A DNA stretch of 64,000 bases from assembly GCA_963798985.1 (NCBI GenBank), contig CAWCVL010000005.1, positions 558,001 to 622,000 of the forward strand. The letters are read 5' to 3'. The notes under the pieces were generated by a model. The model made no database searches. It was not told the origin of the DNA and worked only from the letters and a program-made list of their open reading frames with translations. Below are positions 1 to 8,261 of the stretch, one piece after another. The translations under genes were made by a program, and so were the position numbers. This stretch comes from JACCTU01 sp963798985 (GTDB taxonomy: Bacteria > Actinomycetota > Thermoleophilia > Gaiellales > Gaiellaceae). Positions within the stretch are counted from its first letter, which is position 1. Each line of letters opens with the position of its first letter.

Positions 1-84
1 AGCCCACGGCGCGCGTTTCTCTGGGAGGACGGACGCACCGACCGCGCGCCGCAGGTCTTCGAGCTCGCCGGGGTCGCGCGGTGA
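1..84 (+). CDS. 3' end of an unidentified upstream gene (partial)
   Basis: The frame open from base 1 encodes 27 residues ending in FELAGVAR and stops at TGA 82-84. The stop overlaps the GTG start of the next gene (GTGA), the usual sign of translational coupling in this genome. Codons are GC-rich at the third position as in neighbouring genes. The fragment is too short to assign a family; it would be the gene before the UbiA-type protein in an operon. Confidence 0.5.
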   Translation, partial: SPRRAFLWEDGRTDRAPQVFELAGVAR

Positions 85-1457
85 AGCCGTCGTCAGAGCT
101 CCTCGCTCGGCTCGGCGAACGCTTCGAGCACGCGGTGATCGTGTTCGTCGACGACGAGGGCTATCCGCTCTCGGTCGCGACGGACTTCCGCGCCGACCCG
201 GCGCGCGGCGTCGTCGCGCTCCGCGCCGTCGCCGGCGACGAGGTGCAGCCGCCGATCGGCGAGCAGGTCAACGTCGTCTTCAGCCACATCAGGCCGCAGC
301 CGGGCATCGGCTACGACGAGCGCAGATACGTGTCGCTGTGGGGAAAGCTCGCGCAGACCGACGGCGGTGAGCTCGTGCTCACACCCGACCGCGCGCTGGG
401 CTGGGACGAGGAGGAAGTTCCCTTCTTCGAGTTCTCCGAGCGAAGCGTTCCGCAGGCTCGGCGCTACTTCGAGCAGGTCTCCGCCGAGACCGGTCGTGAT
501 GTGCGGCCGAAGCTCTCGTTCGGCTGGCTGTTCCTGCGCGCGACGCGCCTGCCGTTCCTGTCGGCGACGTTCGTGCCGATCCTGCTCGGGATCGCGGTCG
601 CCGCGTACGTCAACGGTTTCAACTGGTGGCTCGCGCTGCTCACGCTGGTCGGCGGCGCTGCGATCCACCTCGGCGTCAACGTGTTCAACGACGTCTTCGA
701 CACGCAGAGCGGCGCCGACGAGGCGAACGTCAACCCGACGCAGTTCAGCGGCGGCTCGCGCGTGATCCTCTACGGGCTCGTCAGCATGCGCACGATGGCG
801 TTGCTGGCGTCGGCGTTCTTCGCCGTCGGGATCGGGATCGGCGTCTTCCTCGCCGCCACGCGTGGGTGGGACCTGCTCTGGCTCGGCGTTGCCGGTGCGC
901 TGATCGGCTTCTTCTACACCGCGCCGCCGCTTCGCCTCGTGCACCGCGGCCTCGGCGAGGTCGCGGTTGCAGTCGGCTTCGGCCCGATCATGGCGCTCGG
1001 CGCCTACTTCGTCCAGGCGCGCGAGTACGCGCTCGAGCCGGCGCTCGCGTCGCTGCCGGTCGCGATCCTGATCGCGCTGATCCTGTACGTGAACGAGGTG
1101 CCAGACCGCGCGGGCGACGCCGCGAGCGGGAAGCGGACGCTGCCCGTGCGCTGGTCGAAGGACGCGGTCGTGCGGGGCTACGAGATCGCCGTCGTCGTCA
1201 CGTTCGGACTGATCGTCGTGTTCGCGGTGACCGACCTGATCGTGCGCCCGACGCTGATCGCGCTGCTCGCGGCACCGCTTGCGCTGCCGGTCGTGCGGGC
1301 GCTCCGCGAGTCGTACGACCAGCCCTACGCGCTGATGCCCGCGATGGGCAAGAACATCCAGCTGCACCTCGTGACGGGTCTGCTGCTCGTCGTCGGCTAC
1401 GTGATCGCGATCATCGCGGACGCGGCACTCGACGACCCGCCGTTCTTCCTGCACTGA
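81..1457 (+). CDS. Split-barrel (PPOX-like) domain fused to a UbiA-family prenyltransferase
   Basis: A 458-residue protein in two parts. Residues about 1-140 are soluble and resemble a pyridoxamine-phosphate-oxidase-like flavin split barrel. From about residue 150 the protein is a polytopic UbiA-superfamily prenyltransferase with roughly eight or nine membrane segments. Both aspartate-rich motifs that bind Mg-prenyl diphosphate are visible: NDVFDTQSGAD at about 203-213 and NEVPDRAGDAASGKRTL near 337-353. The motif pattern is closest to MenA-type 1,4-dihydroxy-2-naphthoate prenyltransferases, so a quinone or related prenylated product is likely, but the substrate is not fixed by sequence. The GTG start overlaps the stop of the preceding gene. 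The fusion to a split barrel is unusual. Confidence 0.8.
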   Translation: MKPSSELLARLGERFEHAVIVFVDDEGYPLSVATDFRADPARGVVALRAVAGDEVQPPIGEQVNVVFSHIRPQPGIGYDERRYVSLWGKLAQTDGGELVLTPDRALGWDEEEVPFFEFSERSVPQARRYFEQVSAETGRDVRPKLSFGWLFLRATRLPFLSATFVPILLGIAVAAYVNGFNWWLALLTLVGGAAIHLGVNVFNDVFDTQSGADEANVNPTQFSGGSRVILYGLVSMRTMALLASAFFAVGIGIGVFLAATRGWDLLWLGVAGALIGFFYTAPPLRLVHRGLGEVAVAVGFGPIMALGAYFVQAREYALEPALASLPVAILIALILYVNEVPDRAGDAASGKRTLPVRWSKDAVVRGYEIAVVVTFGLIVVFAVTDLIVRPTLIALLAAPLALPVVRALRESYDQPYALMPAMGKNIQLHLVTGLLLVVGYVIAIIADAALDDPPFFLH

Positions 1458-1502
1458 GCGAACGTTCCGGTGAAGATCCGGAGCCGGCGCGGTGAAGGCA
1501 AG

Positions 1503-1531
1503 TTGCAAATCGGGCACAGACTCGGTAGACA
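1503..1531 (+). promoter_or_regulatory. Probable sigma70-type promoter of the EEP gene
   Basis: TTGCAA (1503-1508), a 17-base spacer and TAGACA (1526-1531) lie before a short leader carrying GAGGGGAGAG (1547-1556), 6 bases from the ATG at 1563. The same ten-base Shine-Dalgarno stretch precedes the exported DUF839 gene at 11919. The -10 box is imperfect. Confidence 0.4.
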
Positions 1532-1562
1532 GCCCCGGACAGCTACGAGGGGAGAGCTGAAG

Positions 1563-2826
1563 ATGAAGAGAGTGCTACTCGCGGTCCTGTGCGCGCTCGT
1601 GTTGGCGCCGGCCGCCCAGGCGAAGGACGCGGACGTGCGTTTCTCGACGTTCAACGCTTCGCTGAACCGGTTCTTCGAAGGTCAGCTGGAGATGAATCTC
1701 TCCACACCGAACAACCAGCAGGCGAAGAACGTCGCGGAGACGATCCAGCGCTACCGGCCGGACGTGCTCCTGATCAACGAGTTCGACTACTGGGCCACGA
1801 ACCCGCAACGGCCGGTCGACCTGTTCCGCGACAACTACCTCGAGGTCTCGCAGAACGGCGCCGCGCCGATCGAGTACCCGTACTCGTTCATCGCGCCGTC
1901 CAACACGGGCATCCACTCCGGCTTCGACCTGAACAACTTCGGTGGAGTCGTCTCGACCCCGTTGGCGCCCGGGTACGGCGACGACGCCTACGGGTTCGGC
2001 GAGTTCCCGGGGAAGTTCGGGATGGTCGTGTACTCCAAGTACCCGATCGACGCGGCCGCCGCGCGGACGTTCCAGCTCTTCCGGTGGACGGACATGCCGG
2101 GCAACCTGATGCCGACGCCGTTCTACTCGCCCGAAGAGGCGGCGATCTTCCGCCTCTCGTCGAAGAGCCACTGGGACCTACCGATCACAATTGGGAAGAA
2201 AACGGTGCACTTCCTGGTCTCGCACCCGACCCCGCCGGTGTTCGACGGGACGGAGGACCGAAACGGCCGTCGGAACAACGACGAGATCCGCTTCTGGGCC
2301 GACTACATCACTCCGGGCGGGTCGGGCTACATCTACGACGATCGAGGTGCTCGCGGCGGGCTGAAGCCGGGCGAGCTGTTCGTGATCGCGGGTGACCAGA
2401 ACTCCGACCCGCTCGACGGCGACAGCATCCCCGGTTCGATCCAGCAGCTCCTCGAACACCCGCTGATCAACTCGAAGGTGACGCCGACGAGCCAGGGCGG
2501 CCCGTGGGCGGCGAGCATTCAGGGCAACCTGAATCTCGGGCACAGGAGCAATCCGCTGCTACGACACCGCGGACTTTTGCGACTTCGCGGTCTTCAACCC
2601 GCCCAGCCAGCCCTGCACCGGCCCGGGAAATCTGAGGGCCGACTACGTCCTGCCGCGCAAGACGATGCAGATCGTCGGTGCGGGTGTGTTCTGGCCGACG
2701 ACGGACCCGAACGACGGCGATCCGTACGAGTTCCCGTACCTCACGGATCTCACGGGCTTCGGCTTCCCGGCCCCGACCTCGGACCACCGCGCGGTCTGGG
2801 TCGACGTGACGGTTCCGGCGAACTAA
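1563..2826 (+). CDS. Secreted endonuclease/exonuclease/phosphatase (EEP) family protein, frame broken near 2556
   Basis: Starts with a clear signal peptide (MKRVLLAVLCALVLAPAAQA). The EEP fold is shown by FSTFNASLNR near residue 27, the metal-ligand glutamate in LLINEFDY near 73, GDQNSDP near 277 and the terminal SDHRAVW that carries the catalytic His. Such exported proteins hydrolyse phosphodiesters or phosphomonoesters; the substrate is unknown. The frame breaks near 2556: dropping one C from CCGCTGCTAC restores HRSNPCYDTADF and the final SDHRAVW block, ending at TAA 2824-2826. The start at ATG 1563 is chosen for the signal peptide and the strong purine-rich site before it. A strong terminator follows. 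Confidence 0.8.
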
Positions 2827-2850
2827 CGGACTCAGAGGTAAGCAACGCGT

Positions 2851-2877
2851 AAGGCCCGGCCGACTCGGCCGGGCCTT
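2851..2877 (+). terminator. Strong hairpin terminator after the EEP gene
   Basis: A perfect 12-bp inverted repeat (AAGGCCCGGCCG and its complement) with a 3-base loop begins 24 bases after the EEP stop. There is no long T tract, as is common in GC-rich actinobacteria. Confidence 0.8.
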
Positions 2878-2898
2878 GCGCTACCGTCTGCGCGGGTC

Positions 2899-4596
2899 GT
2901 GGTGAAAAAGGCTGTACTTGCAGCCGCTTTGGCGGCGCTCGCGCTTGCGCCGTCGTCGCAGGCGCAGGCGCGCGTGCTCATGCCCGGCGTGACGTACGAC
3001 AAGACCGTCCAGTTCACACCTCGCGGGCCCGTTGTCGCGCACGTGCTTCGTGGGCCGCGGCCCGTCGGGCTCTACGCGCTCAAGCCGATCCTCTCGAACG
3101 ACGTGATCATCGGGCGCGAGAAGGTGACGCAGATGCAGCGGCGCCTGTCGACGACCGCGACGGTCGCCGGCGTGAACGGCGACCTCTTCAACCTGAACGT
3201 GGGCTACCCGAGCGGGTTGCTGCTGATGAACGGTGTGCTCGCGTCACCGCCGAACCCGGACCGCTCCAGCACCGGGATCTCGTCCGACGGCACGCTCGTC
3301 GTCGACCGAGTGAAGTTCGCAGGAACGTGGCAGGGCGCCGGCCAGCGCCGACCGCTCGTGCTGAACAAGGATCCCGTCGCAGGCGGGACTGCGCTGTACA
3401 CGTCGGCGTACGGGCCTGCGACGCCGGCGGCGACCGAGACGGTCGAGGTCGTCCTGACGCCGTTCCCGCCTGCTGCGCCGCTGCGCGATCTCGTCGGCAC
3501 CGTCGTGCAGGCGAAGCAGGGCGGCGCGACGCCGATCCCGCCGGGCGGGGCGGTGCTCGTCGGCCGCGGGGCGACCGGCGCCGGCCGCCTCGCGACCGAA
3601 GCGCCGGTCGGATCGAACGTGACCGTCCGCCTGACGCTGACGCCCGACTGGTCGGGGCTCGTCGACGCCGTCGGGGGCGGGCCGGTGCTCATGCGGGACG
3701 GCCGGCCGATCTTCCGCTCGAACGAAGGCTTCACGACCGATCAGCTGGTTCCACGGGCGCCGCGGACCGCGGTCGGCCAGACGCAGGACGGGCGCATCGT
3801 GCTCGTCACAGTGGACGGACGACGCGCCGGCTACAGCGTCGGGATGACGAACTTCGAGCTCGCGCTGCTCCTGATGCGGCTCGGCGTGTGGACCGGGTCG
3901 GCGCTCGACGGCGGCGGCTCCTCGGCGATGGCGTACGAGGGCACGCTGTTGAGCCGTCCCTCCGATCCCGGCGGCGAGCGCTCGATCGCGGAGTCCCTCA
4001 GCCTCTTCTACTACGGCGTTCACGTGCCCGAGCTCCCGCTCGACGTGGTCTCGCCGAACGGCGACGGCGTCAACGACCGCCAGACGCTCGCCTACAAGAT
4101 CGTGCGACCCTCGACCGTGAACGCGCGGCTCATCGCGCCCGACGGAAGCGAGCAACCGGTCGACGTCGGCGGCAAGACCACCGTCGGCACGTACCGCTTC
4201 CCGTTGGCGGCCACTGCGCCCGAGGGGGTCTGGCGCTTCGTCGTCGACTCGACCGACGACCTCGGCCGCGCGTCGCAGGCCGAGCGCTCGTTCTCGCTGA
4301 ACAACACGCTCGCGTCGCTCACGGTCGGCTCCGCGCGCCGCGGCGGAACCGTGCGCGGGAGCTTCACGCTCAGCCGCGCGGCGCAGGTGCGCGGGACGAT
4401 CCTCAGCGCTTCGGGCTCGACCGTTCGTGCGCTCCCGGCCCGGAGCCTGGCAGCCGGGCCCCAGACGGTCACGTGGAACGGGCGCAGCGCGTACGGTTCG
4501 CTCGTGCGGGCCGGCCGATATCAGCTGCGGGTCACGGCCCAGAACGCGGTCGGCACCGTCTCGCTGACCGCCCCCTTCACGATCACCCGCCGCTAG
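2899..4596 (+). CDS. Secreted phosphodiester glycosidase (NAGPA-like) with C-terminal FlgD/Ig-like domain
   Basis: A 565-residue exported protein with a signal peptide (KKAVLAAALAALALAPSSQAQA). The central domain is the NAGPA/exopolysaccharide-biosynthesis type: GVNGDLFNLNVGYPSG near 92 and LDGGGSSAMAYEG near 335, the motif typical of phosphodiester alpha-N-acetylglucosaminidase relatives. After about residue 380 comes SPNGDGVND, the calcium-loop signature of FlgD/CHU-like Ig modules, followed by about 170 residues of beta-rich sequence. The likely role is trimming or remodelling glycan phosphodiesters at the cell surface. GTG 2899 or GTG 2902 can start the gene; TACCGT at 2882-2887 could be the -10 box. 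The related gene at 27379 carries the same SPDGDG module. Confidence 0.8.
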   Translation: MVKKAVLAAALAALALAPSSQAQARVLMPGVTYDKTVQFTPRGPVVAHVLRGPRPVGLYALKPILSNDVIIGREKVTQMQRRLSTTATVAGVNGDLFNLNVGYPSGLLLMNGVLASPPNPDRSSTGISSDGTLVVDRVKFAGTWQGAGQRRPLVLNKDPVAGGTALYTSAYGPATPAATETVEVVLTPFPPAAPLRDLVGTVVQAKQGGATPIPPGGAVLVGRGATGAGRLATEAPVGSNVTVRLTLTPDWSGLVDAVGGGPVLMRDGRPIFRSNEGFTTDQLVPRAPRTAVGQTQDGRIVLVTVDGRRAGYSVGMTNFELALLLMRLGVWTGSALDGGGSSAMAYEGTLLSRPSDPGGERSIAESLSLFYYGVHVPELPLDVVSPNGDGVNDRQTLAYKIVRPSTVNARLIAPDGSEQPVDVGGKTTVGTYRFPLAATAPEGVWRFVVDSTDDLGRASQAERSFSLNNTLASLTVGSARRGGTVRGSFTLSRAAQVRGTILSASGSTVRALPARSLAAGPQTVTWNGRSAYGSLVRAGRYQLRVTAQNAVGTVSLTAPFTITRR

Positions 4597-5286
4597 GTGC
4601 TCGTCCTCGCGTCCGTCACCTCGGTCGTGACCGACAGGGTCACGGAGTTGCTCGGGAGCCACGGCCTGTACGCGGTCTTCCTGCTCATGCTCGTGGACGC
4701 GGTCCTGCCGGCAGCAAGCGAGCTCGTGATGGTCTACGGCGGCGCGCTTGCGGCGGGTGCGTTCTCCTCGGGCGTCGTGCTCTTCGGGCACGAGTTCGAA
4801 AGCGGCTTCGGAGCGTGGCTCGCGATCGTGCTCGCGGGAACGATCGGGTACACGATCGGCTCGGTGCTCGGTTGGGCGATCGGGATCTACGGCGGTCGGC
4901 CCTTCCTCGAGCGCCGTGGGCGCTGGTTGCACCTCTCGCCGCCGAAGCTCGCGAAGGCCGAGCGTTGGTTCGACCGCTGGGGCGACTGGGCCGTGTTCCT
5001 CGGGAGGATCACGCCGGTGGCACGTTCGTTCGTCTCGATCCCCGCCGGCGTCTTCCGAGCGCCGCTCGGGCGCTACACGGTTCTCACCTTCATCGGCTCG
5101 ACGATCTGGTGCGTCGTCTTCGCGGCGGTCGGCTATGCCTTCGGAACCCGCTGGGAGACCTTCCACGAGAACTTCCACTACGTGGACTACGCGGTCGCGG
5201 CAGGGATCGTGATCGGCGTGGCGTATCTGCTGGTGCGCCGCCGGCGCTCCAGTACCCTCTCTCGCAGTGCAGATCCCGCTCGTTGA
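4597..5286 (+). CDS. DedA family membrane protein
   Basis: A 229-residue integral membrane protein of the DedA/SNARE-associated family, which includes undecaprenyl-phosphate and phospholipid transporters. The hallmark GRITPVARSFVSIPAG is at about 137-152, with an acidic residue in the first reentrant helix region (LVDAVLPAASELVM). The GTG start follows directly after the TAG of the glycosidase gene with no gap, and its 3' end overlaps the aminotransferase gene by 20 bases. Recycling of the lipid carrier for glycan synthesis would fit the context; this is inference. Confidence 0.85.
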   Translation: MLVLASVTSVVTDRVTELLGSHGLYAVFLLMLVDAVLPAASELVMVYGGALAAGAFSSGVVLFGHEFESGFGAWLAIVLAGTIGYTIGSVLGWAIGIYGGRPFLERRGRWLHLSPPKLAKAERWFDRWGDWAVFLGRITPVARSFVSIPAGVFRAPLGRYTVLTFIGSTIWCVVFAAVGYAFGTRWETFHENFHYVDYAVAAGIVIGVAYLLVRRRRSSTLSRSADPAR

Positions 5287-6343
5287 CGTCAAGGCGCAGT
5301 ACGCGCCACTGATCGAGGAGCTGCGGACGCGGTTCGAGGAGGTGCTCGCCTCGGGAGCGTTCATCCGCGGGCCGAACGTCGCCGCGTTCGAGCAGGAGGC
5401 GGCCGCCTACCTCGGCGTCGAGCGGACGATCGGGGTGGCGAACGGCACCGACGCGCTCGTGCTCGTCCTCGACGCGCTCGAGGTCGGCCAGGGCGACGAG
5501 GTGATCTGCCCGGCGTTCACGTTCTACGCGACCGCGGAGTCGATCGCGCGGCGCGGTGCGACTCCGGTGTTCGCCGAGATCGACCCGGCGACGCTCAACC
5601 TCGACGCCGAGGACGTCGCCGCGCGCATGACCGACCGGACGAAGGCGATCATGCCGGTCCACCTGTTCGGTCGCCCGATGCCGCTCGGCGAGCTTGCGCA
5701 ACTCGGCCTGCCGGTGATCGAGGACGCGGCGCAGGCGTTCGGCTCGCCGGGGATCGCGACGAGCATCGCGTCCACCTTCAGCTTCTACCCGACCAAGAAC
5801 CTCTTCTGTCTCGGCGACGGCGGGCTCATCGCCGTGAACGACGACGCGCTCGGGGAGCGGGTGCGCATGCTCGCGTTCCACGGCTCGCGCGACAAGATCG
5901 ACTTTCACTACGTCGGCTACAACTCGCGCCTCGACGAGCTGCAGGCAGCGTTCCTCCGCCTGTTCCTCGAGCACCTCGAAGAGTGGACGCGCGGCCGGCG
6001 TGACGCCGCGGCACGTTACGCCGAGCTCGGGCTCGGCGAGCTCGTGGAGCTCCCTGCCGACGAGCCGGGGCACGTCTACCACCTCTTCGTCTGCCGCTCG
6101 CCCGAGCGCGACGCGATCCGCGCTGCGCTCGGCGAGGCGGAGATCGCGTCCGCGACGTACTACAAGACGCCGCTGCACCTCCAGCCTGCGTTGCGCTTTC
6201 TCGGCTGGGAGTCCGGGTCGCTGCCCGAGACGGAGCGGGCCGCCGCGGAGAACTTCTCGGTGCCGCTCTGGCCGGGCATGGATCCGGCGATCCAGGAGCG
6301 CGTCGTCGACGTCGTCCGCTCTGCCGTGGGCGTCCGCGTGTAA
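5267..6343 (+). CDS. DegT/DnrJ/EryC1/StrS family sugar aminotransferase
   Basis: A 358-residue PLP enzyme of the nucleotide-sugar aminotransferase family. Visible features are the N-terminal QIPLVDVKAQY, the glycine turn GVANGTDALVL, the cofactor aspartate in VIEDAAQAFG, and SFYPTKNLF, whose lysine (about residue 177) forms the Schiff base. It would transfer an amino group to a 4-keto (or 3-keto) sugar nucleotide. The next gene encodes a UDP-sugar 4,6-dehydratase that makes such a 4-keto substrate, and the two genes abut (TAATG), so they probably act in sequence as in PglF/PglE-type pathways. The start is GTG 5267 inside the end of the DedA gene. Confidence 0.87.
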   Translation: MQIPLVDVKAQYAPLIEELRTRFEEVLASGAFIRGPNVAAFEQEAAAYLGVERTIGVANGTDALVLVLDALEVGQGDEVICPAFTFYATAESIARRGATPVFAEIDPATLNLDAEDVAARMTDRTKAIMPVHLFGRPMPLGELAQLGLPVIEDAAQAFGSPGIATSIASTFSFYPTKNLFCLGDGGLIAVNDDALGERVRMLAFHGSRDKIDFHYVGYNSRLDELQAAFLRLFLEHLEEWTRGRRDAAARYAELGLGELVELPADEPGHVYHLFVCRSPERDAIRAALGEAEIASATYYKTPLHLQPALRFLGWESGSLPETERAAAENFSVPLWPGMDPAIQERVVDVVRSAVGVRV

Positions 6344-8211
6344 TGCCGATCACGCGCCACCGGCTCTGGCAGCTGGCCGTCGACGCGGTGCTGATCGCCG
6401 CCGCGTGGTACCTGGCGTTCCAGCTGCGCTTCGACTTCGAGGTCCCGGTCTTCTACGAGACGATGCTTCGCGAGACGATCGTCTTCGTCGTCGCGATCAA
6501 GCTCGCGGTCTTCGTCGCGTTCGGCTTCTACCAGCGCTGGTGGCGCTACGTCTCGACGCGCGACATGTGGCGCGCGGTGGCGGGCGTCGCGGTCGCATCG
6601 GTGCTCGCGATCGCCGCCGTCTACTTCTTCTATCCCGTCGAGCGGCTGCGGCTGCCCCGAGGCGTCGCCCTGGTCGATCCGCTGCTGCTGCTCGCCTTCG
6701 TCGCGGGCTCGCGCCTACTCGCGCGGACGGTGATCGAGCGCCCGAAGGGCGGCATCGTCACGCGCGGCAAGAAGGTGCTCGTCGTGGGAGCCGGCGACGC
6801 GGGCCGGCTGATCGTGCAGGAGCTGCAGCGCTCGAAGCTCGCGCGCTCGACGCCGATCGGGCTCCTGGACGACGACCCGCGCAAGCGCGGGATGCGCCTG
6901 CTCGGCGTGCGCGTGCTCGGCACCACCGACGAGCTCCCGCACATCCTGCGCGACAACCGGCCCGACGAGGTGCTGATCGCGGTCCCGTCGGCGCCCGGTG
7001 AGTTCCGCCGAAAGATCGTCGAGATGGCGAGCGCCGAGCGCGTGCCCGTGAAGACGCTGCCGGGCCTCCACGAGCTGATCGCGGGCGACCTCGACCTCGC
7101 GACCCAGATCCGCCCCGTGCAGGTCGAGGACGTCCTCGGTCGCGAGCCGGTCGAGATCGACCTGCCATCCGTCGCGTCGTACCTCGCCGGGAAGACCGTG
7201 CTCGTGACCGGCGCGGGGGGCTCGATCGGCTCCGAGCTCTGCCGCCAGATCACGCGTGTTCGGCCCGCGCGGCTCGTGCTCGTCGACTCCGCGGAGACGC
7301 CGCTGTTCGAGATCGAGCGCGAGCTCGTCGAGGAGCGCGAGTTTCCCGCGAGCGTGCCGGTGCTCGCGGACTGCGGCAACCGCGCGAAGCTCCGGCAGGT
7401 CTTCGAGCGCTATCGGCCCGAGGTCGTCTTCCACGCCGCCGCGTACAAGCACGTGCCGTTGATGGAGGCGAACCCGGTCGAGTCGGTGCGAAACAACGTG
7501 CTGGCTTCGCGCTGCGTCGCAGATGTCGCCGTCGAGTTCGGGACGGAGCGGTTCGTGCTCGTTTCGACCGACAAGGCGGTCAACCCGAAGACAGTGATGG
7601 GCCAGTCGAAGGCGCTGTGCGAGTGGGTCGTCGAGACGTACGGGCATCGCGGCGACGTCCCCACGCGCTTCGTCGCGGTTCGCTTCGGCAACGTGCTCGG
7701 CTCCTCCGGCTCGGTCGTGCCGATCTTCCGGCGCCAGCTCGAGCGCGGCGGTCCGCTCACCGTGACGCACCCCGACATGACGCGGTACTTCATGACGATC
7801 CCCGAAGCGTCGTCGCTCGTCGTCCAGGCCGGCGCGATCGGCGGTCGGGGCGAGGTCTACGTGCTCGACATGGGCGAGCCGGTGCGGATCATCGATCTGG
7901 CGGAGAACATGATCCGCCTCTCGGGCCGCGGTGACGTCCGGATCGAGTTCGTCGGGACGAGGCCTGGCGAGAAGCTGCACGAGGAGCTCTGGAACGACGG
8001 CGAGACGGTGCACCCGACGCCGTACCCGAAGATCTCGCGGGCGACCCGCGAGCCGGTCGACCCCGCCTGGCTCGAGGAGGAGCTGAATGCGTTGGAGCGG
8101 CTCGTCGCCGAGGGGGACACGTTGGAGCTCGTCTCGCGGCTCGCGACGATCGTGAGGGCGCCTGTGCGCGCATCGTCACCGTCTCGTTCGACTCCTGTGA
8201 CGCCCGCGTAA
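6343..8211 (+). CDS. Membrane-bound UDP-N-acetylhexosamine 4,6-dehydratase (PglF/WbpM/CapD-like)
   Basis: A 622-residue protein of the large SDR class. About four N-terminal membrane helices (1-125) precede a first Rossmann domain (VLVVGAGDAGRLI near 145) and a catalytic SDR domain (VLVTGAGGSIGSE near 287). The active site keeps the Met variant of the triad: STDKAVNPKTVMGQSKALCE has Ser, Met and Lys in place of Ser-Tyr-Lys, as in PglF and WbpM. It would convert UDP-GlcNAc to the 4-keto-6-deoxy sugar, feeding the aminotransferase just upstream. The ATG overlaps the previous stop by one base. This is the first step of a bacillosamine-like route. Confidence 0.88.
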   Translation: MPITRHRLWQLAVDAVLIAAAWYLAFQLRFDFEVPVFYETMLRETIVFVVAIKLAVFVAFGFYQRWWRYVSTRDMWRAVAGVAVASVLAIAAVYFFYPVERLRLPRGVALVDPLLLLAFVAGSRLLARTVIERPKGGIVTRGKKVLVVGAGDAGRLIVQELQRSKLARSTPIGLLDDDPRKRGMRLLGVRVLGTTDELPHILRDNRPDEVLIAVPSAPGEFRRKIVEMASAERVPVKTLPGLHELIAGDLDLATQIRPVQVEDVLGREPVEIDLPSVASYLAGKTVLVTGAGGSIGSELCRQITRVRPARLVLVDSAETPLFEIERELVEEREFPASVPVLADCGNRAKLRQVFERYRPEVVFHAAAYKHVPLMEANPVESVRNNVLASRCVADVAVEFGTERFVLVSTDKAVNPKTVMGQSKALCEWVVETYGHRGDVPTRFVAVRFGNVLGSSGSVVPIFRRQLERGGPLTVTHPDMTRYFMTIPEASSLVVQAGAIGGRGEVYVLDMGEPVRIIDLAENMIRLSGRGDVRIEFVGTRPGEKLHEELWNDGETVHPTPYPKISRATREPVDPAWLEEELNALERLVAEGDTLELVSRLATIVRAPVRASSPSRSTPVTPA

Positions 8212-8261
8212 CGGCCCCGGGTCGGCTCCGTCCCGCGCCGCCTCTACGGTTGAGCGTCCTG

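Noticed and set aside
93..1517. Long minus-strand open frame opposite the UbiA-type gene
   Set aside because: The protein is almost all Arg, Asp, Glu, His and Val with no motif; such frames arise opposite GC-rich genes with strong third-position bias and occur under most genes in the window.
3244..5364. A 706-codon minus-strand open frame across the glycosidase and DedA genes
   Set aside because: It crosses two well-supported + strand genes, has shadow-type composition and no recognisable domain.
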